NCBI RefSeq assembly: GCF_030915525.1
Contig: NZ_CP133269.1
Coordinates: 4,482,501-4,546,500 of the forward strand
DNA from: Neobacillus sp. PS2-9
GTDB lineage: Bacteria; Bacillota; Bacilli; Bacillales; Cytobacillaceae
Length of the DNA: 64,000 nt
Reading direction: 5' to 3'
Position numbers and translations under genes: made by a program. Positions 40,923 to 49,566 of the stretch are shown one piece after another; within the stretch, counting starts at the first letter, position 1; each line of letters starts with the position of its first letter. Under the pieces are notes generated by a model. It had not been told where the DNA came from. It made no database searches and worked only from the letters and a program-made list of their open reading frames with translations.

Positions 40923-41087
40923 CTTGACCCCTCCAAGGGTTATTAAACTAATTTACTCTGACATATCCATTATATCCCAAAAATATTATACAGCTTAAAT
41001 ACAATTAATCATATAAAAATAATGCAGGAATTGAAATTTATGGTAAATTTAAGTTTATAAGATTTAAAGAAATGGTTGGTGACAAAC

Positions 41088-41864
41088 ATGTTAGAAAAAT
41101 TCCTTGTTCACATGTCAGCGTTTCAGCAAGAAAGAATGGTTAGAGTATACCTTCCGAAAAACTATGAAACAGAAACTAAACAGTATCCTGTGTTATACAT
41201 GCACGATGGTCAGTATGTTTTTGAAGATGAAAGTGCTATTAAAGGGGTATCCTTAGGAATGAAGGATTACTTAGATGCAAGTGGATTACAGATTATCGTT
41301 GTAGGAATTGACTTAAATACCGAAGTAAAAGGACGGATTAACGAGTACTGCCCATGGGTGAATGGTGAAACAAGCAGAAAAATATTAGGTTATGCTGATC
41401 CATCCGGCGGTAGAGGGGACGACTATCTTGATTTCATCGTCAAGGAACTTAAGCCCTTGATAGACAGTAATTACCGAACACTAGTGGACCATACTTCGAT
41501 GGCGGGGATTTCGTTAGGAGCTATCCTATCCACTTATGCAGCCTGCAAGTACCCACATATTTTTAAAAGAATAGCTGCCATATCCCCTGGCTTTTATCGA
41601 AACCAGGAGGAAATTGAAAATTTGTTAAGGAAATCAGACTTGTCAGCCATCGAGAGATTCTACATGGACTTAGGGAAAAAAGAAGTGGGCGATGATGCAG
41701 AAATGAATCGAGTTTTCCTTGATCTTACCAATAGTGTATATGAGATTTTAAAAGATAAGGTGGAGGACATCAGCTTTCAATTAATCGAAGATGCACAGCA
41801 TAGTTATACTTTCTTTAGAAAAAGAATTCCTACTATCCTTTCTTATTTATTTTCAGATTTATAA
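41088..41864 (+). CDS. Esterase D/Fes-family alpha/beta hydrolase
   Basis: A 258-residue hydrolase of the putative-esterase family (BesA/YbbA-like). Segments: YPVLYMHDGQYVF, GIDLNTEVKGRINEYCPW, GISLGAILSTYA (nucleophile Ser) and the C-terminal His in DAQHSYTFF. ATG 41088 with GGTGA 5 bases upstream is preferred; GTG 41079 and TTG 41076 are in frame. Relatives hydrolyse siderophore esters or simple acyl esters; no iron genes are nearby. Confidence 0.85.
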   Translation: MLEKFLVHMSAFQQERMVRVYLPKNYETETKQYPVLYMHDGQYVFEDESAIKGVSLGMKDYLDASGLQIIVVGIDLNTEVKGRINEYCPWVNGETSRKILGYADPSGGRGDDYLDFIVKELKPLIDSNYRTLVDHTSMAGISLGAILSTYAACKYPHIFKRIAAISPGFYRNQEEIENLLRKSDLSAIERFYMDLGKKEVGDDAEMNRVFLDLTNSVYEILKDKVEDISFQLIEDAQHSYTFFRKRIPTILSYLFSDL

Positions 41865-41881
41865 TCAGATACTTGTGACAC

Positions 41882-41923
41882 AAAAGAACGGTATGGCTTT
41901 TGATTCGCCACACAGTTCTTTTT
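41882..41923. terminator. Bidirectional terminator
   Basis: AAAAGAAC..TGGC pairs with GCCA..GTTCTTTTT, between two convergent genes. Confidence 0.75.
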
Positions 41924-42377
41924 AAAATGGTTTTAAGATCATTAGAGCAATAATAATTAAAAAGATTAGATTTTCTAGGTGTTCATATCGGAAAAGAACT
42001 TTAGCTAGCCGCCAATATTCTTCAGGAATTTCTTCGCCATTATGCGATTCGAGTAAAGCTTTGACTGGTTTTGACCTTGGAGACAGAACAAGCGGGCCAA
42101 TCGCAAGAGCTGCTAAGAAGAGAGTAAGGCTTATAACATACCATCCCATCTTGAACAAGCTTGGATTTAAGAGTCCCATCGCTATTCCAGTAATCAGTAA
42201 AAGGGTTCCTCCTACCATAACAAATATATGAAGTTTATGCCTAATCTTATATGAATGCCTTAATTCGGTCATGTTTTTGCCCGATTTAACAACAGTTGTT
42301 AAAATAAACCCAGGTCCCATTCCCAAAATAGCTGAAAAAATATGAATGAACACAATTACTTTGTATAGAGAAACCAC
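41922..42377 (-). CDS. DUF2269-type membrane protein
   Basis: A 151-residue four-helix membrane protein with conserved FIHIFSAILGMGPGF at the start and RYEHLENLIFLIIIALMILK at the end. It starts at GTG behind GGGAGG, with somewhat long spacing. The function of this family is unknown. It converges with the esterase gene. Confidence 0.75.
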   Translation of the reverse strand: MVSLYKVIVFIHIFSAILGMGPGFILTTVVKSGKNMTELRHSYKIRHKLHIFVMVGGTLLLITGIAMGLLNPSLFKMGWYVISLTLFLAALAIGPLVLSPRSKPVKALLESHNGEEIPEEYWRLAKVLFRYEHLENLIFLIIIALMILKPF

Positions 42378-42541
42378 TGGTGCTCAACCTCCCATTTCCT
42401 GCATGCTCCCATTTTACCATAAACTACTCTTCTTCAATCTTATATATTACGATTTGGCATAGTTTTTACTTGGAGTTGTCAACGATTTATCACATTTTAA
42501 AGTGGTTAATGATTGAATTCAGGGGTTATCTCTCACATGAG

Positions 42542-42576
42542 AAAAACCGGCAAGACCATAATTGGTTTGCCGGTTT
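42542..42576 (-). terminator. Intrinsic terminator
   Basis: AAACCGGCAA-ACC pairs with GGT-TTGCCGG, followed by TTTTT on the minus strand; behind the gene at 42604. Confidence 0.75.
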
Positions 42577-42603
42577 GAAGTTTATTCAGTTTGCATGTGG
42601 TAG

Positions 42604-43086
42604 TTAGCGATTATTTTGTTCCGACTCAAATTGTACGGGGTCTGGAACCTCGCCTTCCTCCGATAATTCTTTATTGGTTTTTAATGATTCCATTTCCTTC
42701 CCAAGTTGTTTCACCTCATCCTCATCGGCTGCCATTGAACCATTTGGCTGAGGCTGGATAGAGCGGTAATCATCTATATTTACTACATTGTTTTTCAAGT
42801 AATCAGCCATCTCATTTAATTTACTATCTGCGGCATCTCTAACTGGAATGGGAATCCTTTCTTCCCCATACAAGAATGGCTTTCCTAGTTTCGCCTGATC
42901 AGGATCTTCTAAATTTCGTTCAACCGGAATCTCTAACCAATAGATGGATTCAGTAGAAGAATCCCGCAATGCTACTCTATATTTTACCGATTCACCTATA
43001 CCCATCATTGAAAAACCTTGCTCTGTCATGATTGAATGGATTTCAGTAAACGGCATTTCTTCAGAAACAAGTGCTTTAGCCTTCAT
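42604..43086 (-). CDS. Hypothetical soluble protein
   Basis: A 160-residue acidic protein, starting MKAKALVSEEMPFTEIHSIM. The second half is low in hydrophobic residues and rich in Glu/Asp/Asn. No membrane helix and no family recognised. A ribosome site GGAGAGGAG and a clear terminator support a real gene. Confidence 0.65.
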   Translation of the reverse strand: MKAKALVSEEMPFTEIHSIMTEQGFSMMGIGESVKYRVALRDSSTESIYWLEIPVERNLEDPDQAKLGKPFLYGEERIPIPVRDAADSKLNEMADYLKNNVVNIDDYRSIQPQPNGSMAADEDEVKQLGKEMESLKTNKELSEEGEVPDPVQFESEQNNR

Positions 43087-43189
43087 CCTTCTGCTCCTCT
43101 CCCTGATTCCTTTTTAATCGAACTCATTGTCGACTTATCTCTGTTTACCCTAAATCAGGGGAGATGAAACAATAATGTAGAAAAGTATG

Positions 43190-43726
43190 TTAATCACGCG
43201 GGTTGACTATCGCCAACACTTGATGGTCTTCCCATTTACCGTTGATCCTTACATTTTTCACAGCAATACCTTCCTTATGAAAGCCAGCCTTCTCTAACAC
43301 GCGAATTGATCCAAAATTGTGCGGCATAACCCCTGCTTCAATCCTATGTAAATTCAATTCATTGAAAGCATATTCAACCATTAGCTTAGCCGCTTCTGTT
43401 GTGTACCCTTTGCCATTATGCTTTTTATCTAAAAAATAACCAATAAATGCGCTTTGGAGCGAGCCCCTCATGACATGGAATAGATTAATTGTTCCTATTA
43501 AATTATCATCATATGTAAAAATGCCAAAATTATAAGACTGATCGTTTTGACTATCCTCTTGATAGAGCTTTATTCTATAAAGCTGTGTTTTCAATGTATA
43601 GAAGTCTTCACTTCGCTCCATAGAAAATTGTTGAAAAAAATCACAATTTTCAAGCTGTAGTTCGAGCAATGCGGCAGCATCATTGGGATTAAACGGTCTT
43701 ATATAAATCGATTCACTCTTGAACAT
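43190..43726 (-). CDS. RimJ/RimL-type GNAT acetyltransferase
   Basis: A 178-residue acetyltransferase with IYIRPFNPNDAAALLELQ at the start, GYFLDKKHNGKGYTTEAAKL (acetyl-CoA loop) and LHRIEAGVMPHNFGSIRVLE in the last third, a pattern of ribosomal-protein N-acetyltransferases. It is first in order of three adjacent GNAT genes on the minus strand (gap 25 bases). The acceptor is unknown. Confidence 0.88.
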   Translation of the reverse strand: MFKSESIYIRPFNPNDAAALLELQLENCDFFQQFSMERSEDFYTLKTQLYRIKLYQEDSQNDQSYNFGIFTYDDNLIGTINLFHVMRGSLQSAFIGYFLDKKHNGKGYTTEAAKLMVEYAFNELNLHRIEAGVMPHNFGSIRVLEKAGFHKEGIAVKNVRINGKWEDHQVLAIVNPRD

Positions 43727-43751
43727 GTTATTGAATCACTCCTCCCACTGA

Positions 43752-44258
43752 CTATTTTATATGCAGCACCATATGTTCATCGTTGTAATATACACCATTT
43801 ATTCTCAAAGCTTTTTCCTCTAGACCAAACGTCTGAAACCCTAATTTAGAATAGAGTTTTTTCGCTTTTTCATTACTTGCAGTGACAGATAGGTTTATTT
43901 TTTCAATAACATCGATTGTTTTCGCTTTATTAACTGCCGCTGTAAGCAGGGCCTCCCCGATTCCAGAACCTTGTTTTCTTGGCGTGACATACATCGCGAA
44001 GATATTGGCCCTGTGCTGAATCTTTTCTGCTTTTTCCAAAAGTAACGTGACAACGCCAATAAGTTCTTCCCCATCGAACGCTCCGAAGGTATAGTTTCCT
44101 TCTGCGGTGAAATTACGAGCTACCTGTTCAACGGGATTCTCCCGTTTGACGGCCTCTTCATAACTCGTTAAAAAAGCTTCTGGATTTTCCTTTAATGCTT
44201 CTAGTCTCAATTCCCAATACTTTTCTGCATCAGCAGGAGTCAATAGTCTAATGTTCAT
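43752..44258 (-). CDS. GNAT family N-acetyltransferase
   Basis: A 168-residue GNAT enzyme. ATG 44258 follows GGGAGATCTAGT and gives MNIRLLTPADAEKYW; the longer frame to 44312 overlaps the neighbour and lacks a site. Acetyl-CoA loop VTPRKQGSGIGEALLTAAVN, then NLSVTASNEKAKKLYSKLGF. It lies 13 bases after the next GNAT gene, so the two are co-transcribed. Confidence 0.88.
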   Translation of the reverse strand: MNIRLLTPADAEKYWELRLEALKENPEAFLTSYEEAVKRENPVEQVARNFTAEGNYTFGAFDGEELIGVVTLLLEKAEKIQHRANIFAMYVTPRKQGSGIGEALLTAAVNKAKTIDVIEKINLSVTASNEKAKKLYSKLGFQTFGLEEKALRINGVYYNDEHMVLHIK

Positions 44259-44271
44259 ACTAGATCTCCCT

Positions 44272-44769
44272 TCATACAAGCTTCGCCATATAGTATTCAT
44301 CCACAAACTCACCGTCTATTAATAGGGAATCCTTTTTGGTTCCTTCCACTTCAAATCCCATTTTCTTATACAAAGCGACACCTGCAACATTTTGCGTGAC
44401 GGTCGTTAGTTCGAGACGGCGGACTTTTCTATCAACTGCCCATTCTTCCAGTTTCTCAAATATCGTGGTTCCAATGCCCTGCCCTCTATAATCTTTTAAA
44501 ATACCAATAACTACATATACAGAGTGCTGATTTCTTTTTGCCGTACCGCCCATTGCAAACATGTAGCCAACCAATTGTTCTTCGTTTTCCGCTACAAAAA
44601 TGGTGGAGTTCTCGCTTTTTTGAATCGAGTGGATTCTTTGCTGTTGTTGTTCAGGTGTAATTTGTCGTTCACCCGGTTCCATCAGCATAAAATCAGATTC
44701 TTTCTCAACCTGCTTTATAAGCGCAACCAGATTTTCTGCATCGGATTCTTCTACTTCTCTAACAAACAT
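44272..44769 (-). CDS. GNAT family N-acetyltransferase
   Basis: A 165-residue GNAT enzyme with MFVREVEESDAENLVALIKQ at the start, IGILKDYRGQGIGTTIFEKL (acetyl-CoA loop) and ELTTVTQNVAGVALYKKMGF. It is the first gene of a probable three-GNAT run. It is not close enough to its neighbours to be a recent tandem duplicate. Confidence 0.88.
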   Translation of the reverse strand: MFVREVEESDAENLVALIKQVEKESDFMLMEPGERQITPEQQQQRIHSIQKSENSTIFVAENEEQLVGYMFAMGGTAKRNQHSVYVVIGILKDYRGQGIGTTIFEKLEEWAVDRKVRRLELTTVTQNVAGVALYKKMGFEVEGTKKDSLLIDGEFVDEYYMAKLV

Positions 44770-44805
44770 AGAAATCCCTCTTCCTAATAATGATATATAT
44801 CCTAT

Positions 44806-45141
44806 TTAATGTCGTGGAGCCCAAAGGATAATCGATGCACCGAGTAAGCAAATCACCGCTCCAAGCCAATCGTACATGTCTGGAGTTTTTTTATCGACTA
44901 ACCATCCCCATAACACCGACAGAACGATAAAGACTCCTCCATAGGCAGCATAAACTCTACCAAACGAAGGAAATGCCTGAAAAGTGGCTATAATCCCGTA
45001 CAAAACAAGAGTAATTCCTCCAAAAATCCCCAAAGAAAGAGGTTTTCCTTCTCTTAGCCATAACCAAATCAGATACCCTCCACCTATTTCCGCTAGTCCG
45101 GCAAGAATAAATAAAACCATAGCTTTAATAATAACAACCAC
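44806..45141 (-). CDS. UPF0060/YnfA-family small membrane protein
   Basis: A 111-residue protein with four membrane helices and the YnfA pattern [40 protein letters not shown]. YnfA-type proteins resemble small multidrug transporters, but transport is not proven for most. It stands alone on the minus strand. Confidence 0.9.
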   Translation of the reverse strand: MVVIIKAMVLFILAGLAEIGGGYLIWLWLREGKPLSLGIFGGITLVLYGIIATFQAFPSFGRVYAAYGGVFIVLSVLWGWLVDKKTPDMYDWLGAVICLLGASIILWAPRH

Positions 45142-45226
45142 ATCCTATAAACTTTTAAGTAATAGTATTTTCTATTCCTATTACCAATATAAACACTGTT
45201 AAAAAAGACTGCCAGCAATAGCAGCC

Positions 45227-45907
45227 CTATCCTACTTTATTCTTCTTAATAAACACTTCAACTTGTTCCATTATTTCTTTCATTGCCTCAATGGATGCCA
45301 AGGTATCCTTGCTAATTTCTAAGCTATGATCAGCCTTAGGTATAACAACCGTACTCACTAAATGATTGTTCTTAAAGGCTTCTAACCTCTCTTCAATAAA
45401 ATGATGGTCCTCATCTCCAATGACACAAAGAGAAGGCAGGTCCGTTTTCAACAGTGCCTCGTAAACCCGATCTTCTTTTATTAGAGGAGTTAACCAGATT
45501 CCTACTGTATTTCGAAGGAAGTCTCTTTGAGTCCACTCCATCGCCATTGGTACCGTTCCAATTGATTTACTTACTAACAAGCACTGCTCATAGGAAGATT
45601 CTTTTAACACCGCATCGACCACAGCCTTCACATCATCAAACATCCACTGGTCCTGTTCCGGATTAGTAAGCTTTCTAAACTGTTCATTTTTCACAAAGTT
45701 ATAATTGATATGAAGAACATCAATGTTGTTATTCAAACACACGCCCGTCGCATAATGAAACAACGGTCGCTGAGTGGTATAACCCAGTCCTGGGAGCATA
45801 ATACAAATACTTATATTTCGCTTTTCACTACGTATCCATGTATACGGTATAGTAGAATATTCATTTCTAACTACTTCATTTTCGAAAAATTGGTACATTT
45901 CATTCAC
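45227..45907 (-). CDS. Alpha/beta hydrolase-like protein, third gene of a GNAT-PP2C-hydrolase operon
   Basis: A 226-residue protein with alpha/beta hydrolase marks: CIMLPGLGYTTQRPLFHYAT, VDAVLKESSYEQCLLVSKSIG (nucleophile elbow SKSIGT, Ser), SLCVIGDEDHHF (Asp) and KADHSLEI (His). It overlaps the PP2C stop by 4 bases. The start of 46780-47595 lies in the same unit. The function is unknown. Confidence 0.75.
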   Translation of the reverse strand: MNEMYQFFENEVVRNEYSTIPYTWIRSEKRNISICIMLPGLGYTTQRPLFHYATGVCLNNNIDVLHINYNFVKNEQFRKLTNPEQDQWMFDDVKAVVDAVLKESSYEQCLLVSKSIGTVPMAMEWTQRDFLRNTVGIWLTPLIKEDRVYEALLKTDLPSLCVIGDEDHHFIEERLEAFKNNHLVSTVVIPKADHSLEISKDTLASIEAMKEIMEQVEVFIKKNKVG

Positions 45908-46743
45908 CTCTTTGGTTGATTACTAGGATAGGTGGTGGGAAGAACATGATGGTAATCCCAGCAAATAATGGTCGCACTATCGCGTCCATAACTTTCATTA
46001 ACATGTTCTAAAACATGTTTTACACTGTTTTCTATATTAGGAGGAGAGGGCTGCCCATAGAAATCTTGGTAAAGATTCTTAGGAGTCTCATAGTATCGAT
46101 TACCACATTCCAAAACCCCATCTGTCACCAAAACCATTCGATTATAGCCTGTTCTGAGTTCCCTGACCCCGGAAGAATAACACGGAACAGGTTGGGCAAA
46201 GGTATTTACTTGGCCTATCCATTCATAAAATTGTCGTTGATTAAGTCCATATTGTCCTAACCTATGTAAGTCCTCATGCAGGAGATAGAGGACACAATCT
46301 CCGACGGAAAACCACCATATATATTTATCTTTTCTTACACACAACAGGCATGCCGTTTCACCCTGAACTTGTTTACAAGCTTCTAGAAAATACTCGGATT
46401 GGAAAATGGTTAGAATATGCTTTTCCAATGATACGAAGACCGTTTCCAAAGACTCTCCTAAAATGGAACCTAGCTTTTCCGATTCTTGTAAAATAGTATG
46501 GATAACTAATTCCACACTTTCTGCACTGTTGTGTCCATCCAATACCATGGCAAATTCCCAGTCTAGCCCCGCCATAACCAGGGCCCCATCTTCATTTTTA
46601 TTAGCTCCTGCTTGTTGATTTCCACCATATCGCCCTAAGACCATGTGATGACATGTATCAAATTTAATTTGGTTGATGCACGGATCGTCCAGACCAATCC
46701 AATGCATTTGTCTGAAATTTGCTTTGTTTTCTGCTGAATTCAT
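45904..46743 (-). CDS. PP2C-like protein phosphatase
   Basis: A 279-residue protein with PP2C landmarks: NKNEDGALVMAG, FAMVLDGHNSAE (metal Asp-Gly-His), WFSVGDCVLYLL (GD), VLVTDGVLE and GRDSATIICWDY. This is the usual spacing of bacterial Ser/Thr phosphatases or PP2C-fold regulators. It lies between a GNAT gene and an alpha/beta hydrolase gene in one operon, an uncommon grouping. No partner kinase is in view. Confidence 0.8.
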   Translation of the reverse strand: MNSAENKANFRQMHWIGLDDPCINQIKFDTCHHMVLGRYGGNQQAGANKNEDGALVMAGLDWEFAMVLDGHNSAESVELVIHTILQESEKLGSILGESLETVFVSLEKHILTIFQSEYFLEACKQVQGETACLLCVRKDKYIWWFSVGDCVLYLLHEDLHRLGQYGLNQRQFYEWIGQVNTFAQPVPCYSSGVRELRTGYNRMVLVTDGVLECGNRYYETPKNLYQDFYGQPSPPNIENSVKHVLEHVNESYGRDSATIICWDYHHVLPTTYPSNQPKR

Positions 46744-46779
46744 TTAGGGACTTCCTCCTATTGTAAAAAGATTAAGTAT

Positions 46780-47595
46780 CTATCCTACAAATTTGATTTC
46801 AGCTATTTTACCACTTTCAATAAAACCGATATTTTGATATACCTTATTGGAATCGGGGTTACTGATATCCGCATACAACATTGGTACAAGTCCCTCCGCA
46901 TGAATAATTACACATAATTCCGCTACTAGCGCACTTGCATAGCCATTCTTCCGATGCATGACAGGAGTATAAACCGCATTAATCCGGGCATGTCTAGGTG
47001 AACGATGTGAAATATTCGCCATGGACACCGGCTTTTCATCCACAAGCCAAAGGTACAAGTTTCCAGCCTCTATCATTGTTTGTGCCTTAGATCGCTGAGT
47101 ACTAGCTTCCACTGACGTACCAAATGCATCCTCTACAAAACCTGCAAGATAGGTAGCCACAGTATCTATGTCTTCTAAAGCGGCTTTTCGAATCTCCCCT
47201 GGTACATTGACTGGCTTTATCACCTTTGGACAATGATAAGATTCCATGGTCATTACCGTTTCATAGCCAATTCCCCTCTTTTTTGAAAAAACCTCCGCAA
47301 ACATTTCTGCAGTCTGAGGATCCCCTGATACCCCAGGAAGCTGATTACTGTTTAAATAGCTTACTAGATTTTGAAATATTTCCTTCTGTTCCTCTAATTG
47401 TGTCTCCTTGGATACCCACAACCATGCCTTTTGTCCCTGCGTTTGTGCAAAGACCATCCTATTATCTGTCGTCTTTATGCTTAAAGCATCACTAACCTCA
47501 GTGATTCGATGTATCAGATTATATTGTACTTCATCAGTGAGAAAAGAACCTCCATCCCCCAATAACTCATCATTCGTTTCAAGTCTAATAAACAT
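46780..47595 (-). CDS. GNAT acetyltransferase, first gene of the PP2C operon
   Basis: A 271-residue two-part GNAT protein: an N-terminal half that looks like a decayed GNAT-like fold (residues 1-125) and a C-terminal active part with RINAVYTPVMHRKNGYASAL, then LYADISNPDSNKVYQNIGF. It is 36 bases upstream of the PP2C gene. The acceptor is unknown. Confidence 0.8.
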   Translation of the reverse strand: MFIRLETNDELLGDGGSFLTDEVQYNLIHRITEVSDALSIKTTDNRMVFAQTQGQKAWLWVSKETQLEEQKEIFQNLVSYLNSNQLPGVSGDPQTAEMFAEVFSKKRGIGYETVMTMESYHCPKVIKPVNVPGEIRKAALEDIDTVATYLAGFVEDAFGTSVEASTQRSKAQTMIEAGNLYLWLVDEKPVSMANISHRSPRHARINAVYTPVMHRKNGYASALVAELCVIIHAEGLVPMLYADISNPDSNKVYQNIGFIESGKIAEIKFVG

Positions 47596-47765
47596 ACATC
47601 GAGCCTCCTCATCTCATCGATAAAAGTATCCTAGATAAATTCGCCAAATTTACTTAACATCCTTCTTACTATTTTATGATGGGGCTTATTATGTATTTCT
47701 TGAACCTTTCCCTCTAATTGTACATAGTCTAATAAATATAGACTTTCTTAAAAGGAGGGTATTAT

Positions 47766-47951
47766 ATGATTTGGTTATTTATTCTGTCTCCAATCATTAT
47801 ACTAGCTCCCATAGCAATGTATTTCGATTCAAAAAAAGGGGCAAGTGATCCCAAAGTAGACATTGAAAAATATCGGGCGGACACGAACTTAGCTATGAGC
47901 GAGTATATTTTTATTACTGGCGGTGGGGATGGACCTGGTAATATCCAATAA
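47766..47951 (+). CDS. Small membrane-anchored hypothetical protein
   Basis: A 61-residue protein with one N-terminal membrane helix (residues 2-18, IWLFILSPIIILAPIAM) and a short hydrophilic tail ending GGGDGPGNIQ. A strong AAAGGAGGG ribosome site and a terminator right behind it support a real gene. Confidence 0.65.
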   Translation: MIWLFILSPIIILAPIAMYFDSKKGASDPKVDIEKYRADTNLAMSEYIFITGGGDGPGNIQ

Positions 47952-47959
47952 GAACGAAT

Positions 47960-47991
47960 AAAAGGCATCGAGCTTAGTCGATGCCTTTTTT
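47960..47991. terminator. Bidirectional terminator
   Basis: AAAAGGCATCGA pairs with TCGATGCCTTTT around a GCTTAG loop, between the small gene and the symporter gene. Confidence 0.85.
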
Positions 47992-48009
47992 GGTCTATAT
48001 TCAGATAAT

Positions 48010-49257
48010 TTAAGCTGCTTTTTCTACTGCATCCTCATCAAGCTTGTGGCCTTCCCACTTTGTAATGACAATGGCAGCTAATGAGTTACCAACAATATTT
48101 ACACATGTACGCGCCATATCTAGAATACGGTCAATACCAGCGATAAATGCAAGTCCTTCAACTGGGATCCCTACACTTCCTAGCGTCGCAAGCAACACGA
48201 CAAACGATACGCCTGGAACACCGGCAATCCCTTTAGAGGTAAGCATCAATACAAGAACTAAGGTAATTTGATGTGTAATACTCATATGAATTCCATACAT
48301 TTGTGCGATGAACAGTGCTGCAATCGCTTGATACAAGGTTGAACCATCAAGGTTAAATGAATATCCTGTTGGTATAACAAATGAAGTAATAGCCTTCGGA
48401 CATCCGATCTTCTCCATCTTTTCCATTAACTTCGGAAGAACTGTTTCCGAACTTGCCGTTGTATAACCTAGAATTAATTCATCTTTCAAATATCTTAATA
48501 AATTAAAGATATTAACCCCTGCAATCTTTGCTGTTAATCCAAGAACGACTAAAATGAAGAAAATCATTGATCCGTAAACGACTAAAACTAATTTTCCTAA
48601 TGGGATTAATGACGTAATTCCAAATTTTGATACCGTTACACCGATTAGAGCAAATACACCAAGTGGAGCCAATTTCATGATTTGGTTGGTTACATAGAAC
48701 ATGGCATCCGCCGTGCCTCTAAAGAAGTTAATAATCGGTTGGCCTTTTTCACCAATCGCTGCTACACCAAGTCCAAACATGACAGAAAAGAAGATAATTG
48801 CTAACATATCGCCATTTGCTAATGACTGTATGATATTGGTAGGTACGATATTAATAAACGTATCAGCCATAGAGTGTGACTCGGTTTGTGCAGCTGTATC
48901 CACATAGGAGTTAATATCTGTTTTCGTTAAGTGTGTTCGGTCCACACCAGCTCCAGGTTGAAACACGTTTGCTGCAAGTAGTCCTACAAAGATAGCAATA
49001 GTTGTAATGATTTCAAAATATAATAGGGTTTTTCCACCAAGTTTACCCAGTGACTTCATATCACCAACGCCTGCAACACCAACAATAAGACTAGCAACAA
49101 CAATTGGAACGACAATCATTTTGATTAATCGAATAAATATTGTACCAATTGGCTGTAAGTACGTTTCCACATGCGGGTTACCATAAAAAATAGCACCCAA
49201 AATAATACCTAAAGCTAGTCCAATAAAGATTTGCCATGCTAAGCTAATCTTTTTCAT
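48010..49257 (-). CDS. Glutamate/dicarboxylate:cation symporter (DAACS family)
   Basis: A 415-residue symporter of the GltP/GltT/DctA family with eight membrane helices and two hairpins. Marks: LIKMIVVPIVVASLIVGVAG near the start, TASSETVLPKLMEKM (serine-rich hairpin 1), GYSFNLDGSTLYQAIAALF (NMDGT-type motif, here NLDGS) and DRILDMARTCVNIVGNSLAA (substrate Arg/Asp). It starts at ATG 49257, 6 bases after GGGGAG; the overlapping first ATG has no space. The substrate is probably glutamate/aspartate or C4-dicarboxylates. Confidence 0.92.
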   Translation of the reverse strand: MKKISLAWQIFIGLALGIILGAIFYGNPHVETYLQPIGTIFIRLIKMIVVPIVVASLIVGVAGVGDMKSLGKLGGKTLLYFEIITTIAIFVGLLAANVFQPGAGVDRTHLTKTDINSYVDTAAQTESHSMADTFINIVPTNIIQSLANGDMLAIIFFSVMFGLGVAAIGEKGQPIINFFRGTADAMFYVTNQIMKLAPLGVFALIGVTVSKFGITSLIPLGKLVLVVYGSMIFFILVVLGLTAKIAGVNIFNLLRYLKDELILGYTTASSETVLPKLMEKMEKIGCPKAITSFVIPTGYSFNLDGSTLYQAIAALFIAQMYGIHMSITHQITLVLVLMLTSKGIAGVPGVSFVVLLATLGSVGIPVEGLAFIAGIDRILDMARTCVNIVGNSLAAIVITKWEGHKLDEDAVEKAA

Positions 49258-49522
49258 CTTCATCTCCCCTTTTATATATATAAAAAGTTGATTACTTACC
49301 ATAATCAACTACTTTAATTCCCTTTTTTATTAAATTAAAAACCACAGTAATTAGAATAACTTTATAGAATAAAGTTATCAACAACCCTGCTAAAGAAACC
49401 GTTAATTACCAGCACTTATTGTCTGATTAATTAAACTCTTTGTTAGTATACTCATTTTTTTAGCATAACATGTCTGTTAAAAAAGATAAATAGGAACTTT
49501 CGACCATGATTTTATTCCCTCT

Positions 49523-49556
49523 AAAAAAAGGCTAACCAGAATGGCACTGGTCAGCC
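49523..49556 (-). terminator. Intrinsic terminator of the quinohaemoprotein gene
   Basis: GGCT-ACCAG pairs with CTGGT-AGCC; TTTTTTT follows on the minus strand. Confidence 0.75.
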
Positions 49557-49566
49557 CTCTATTTCC

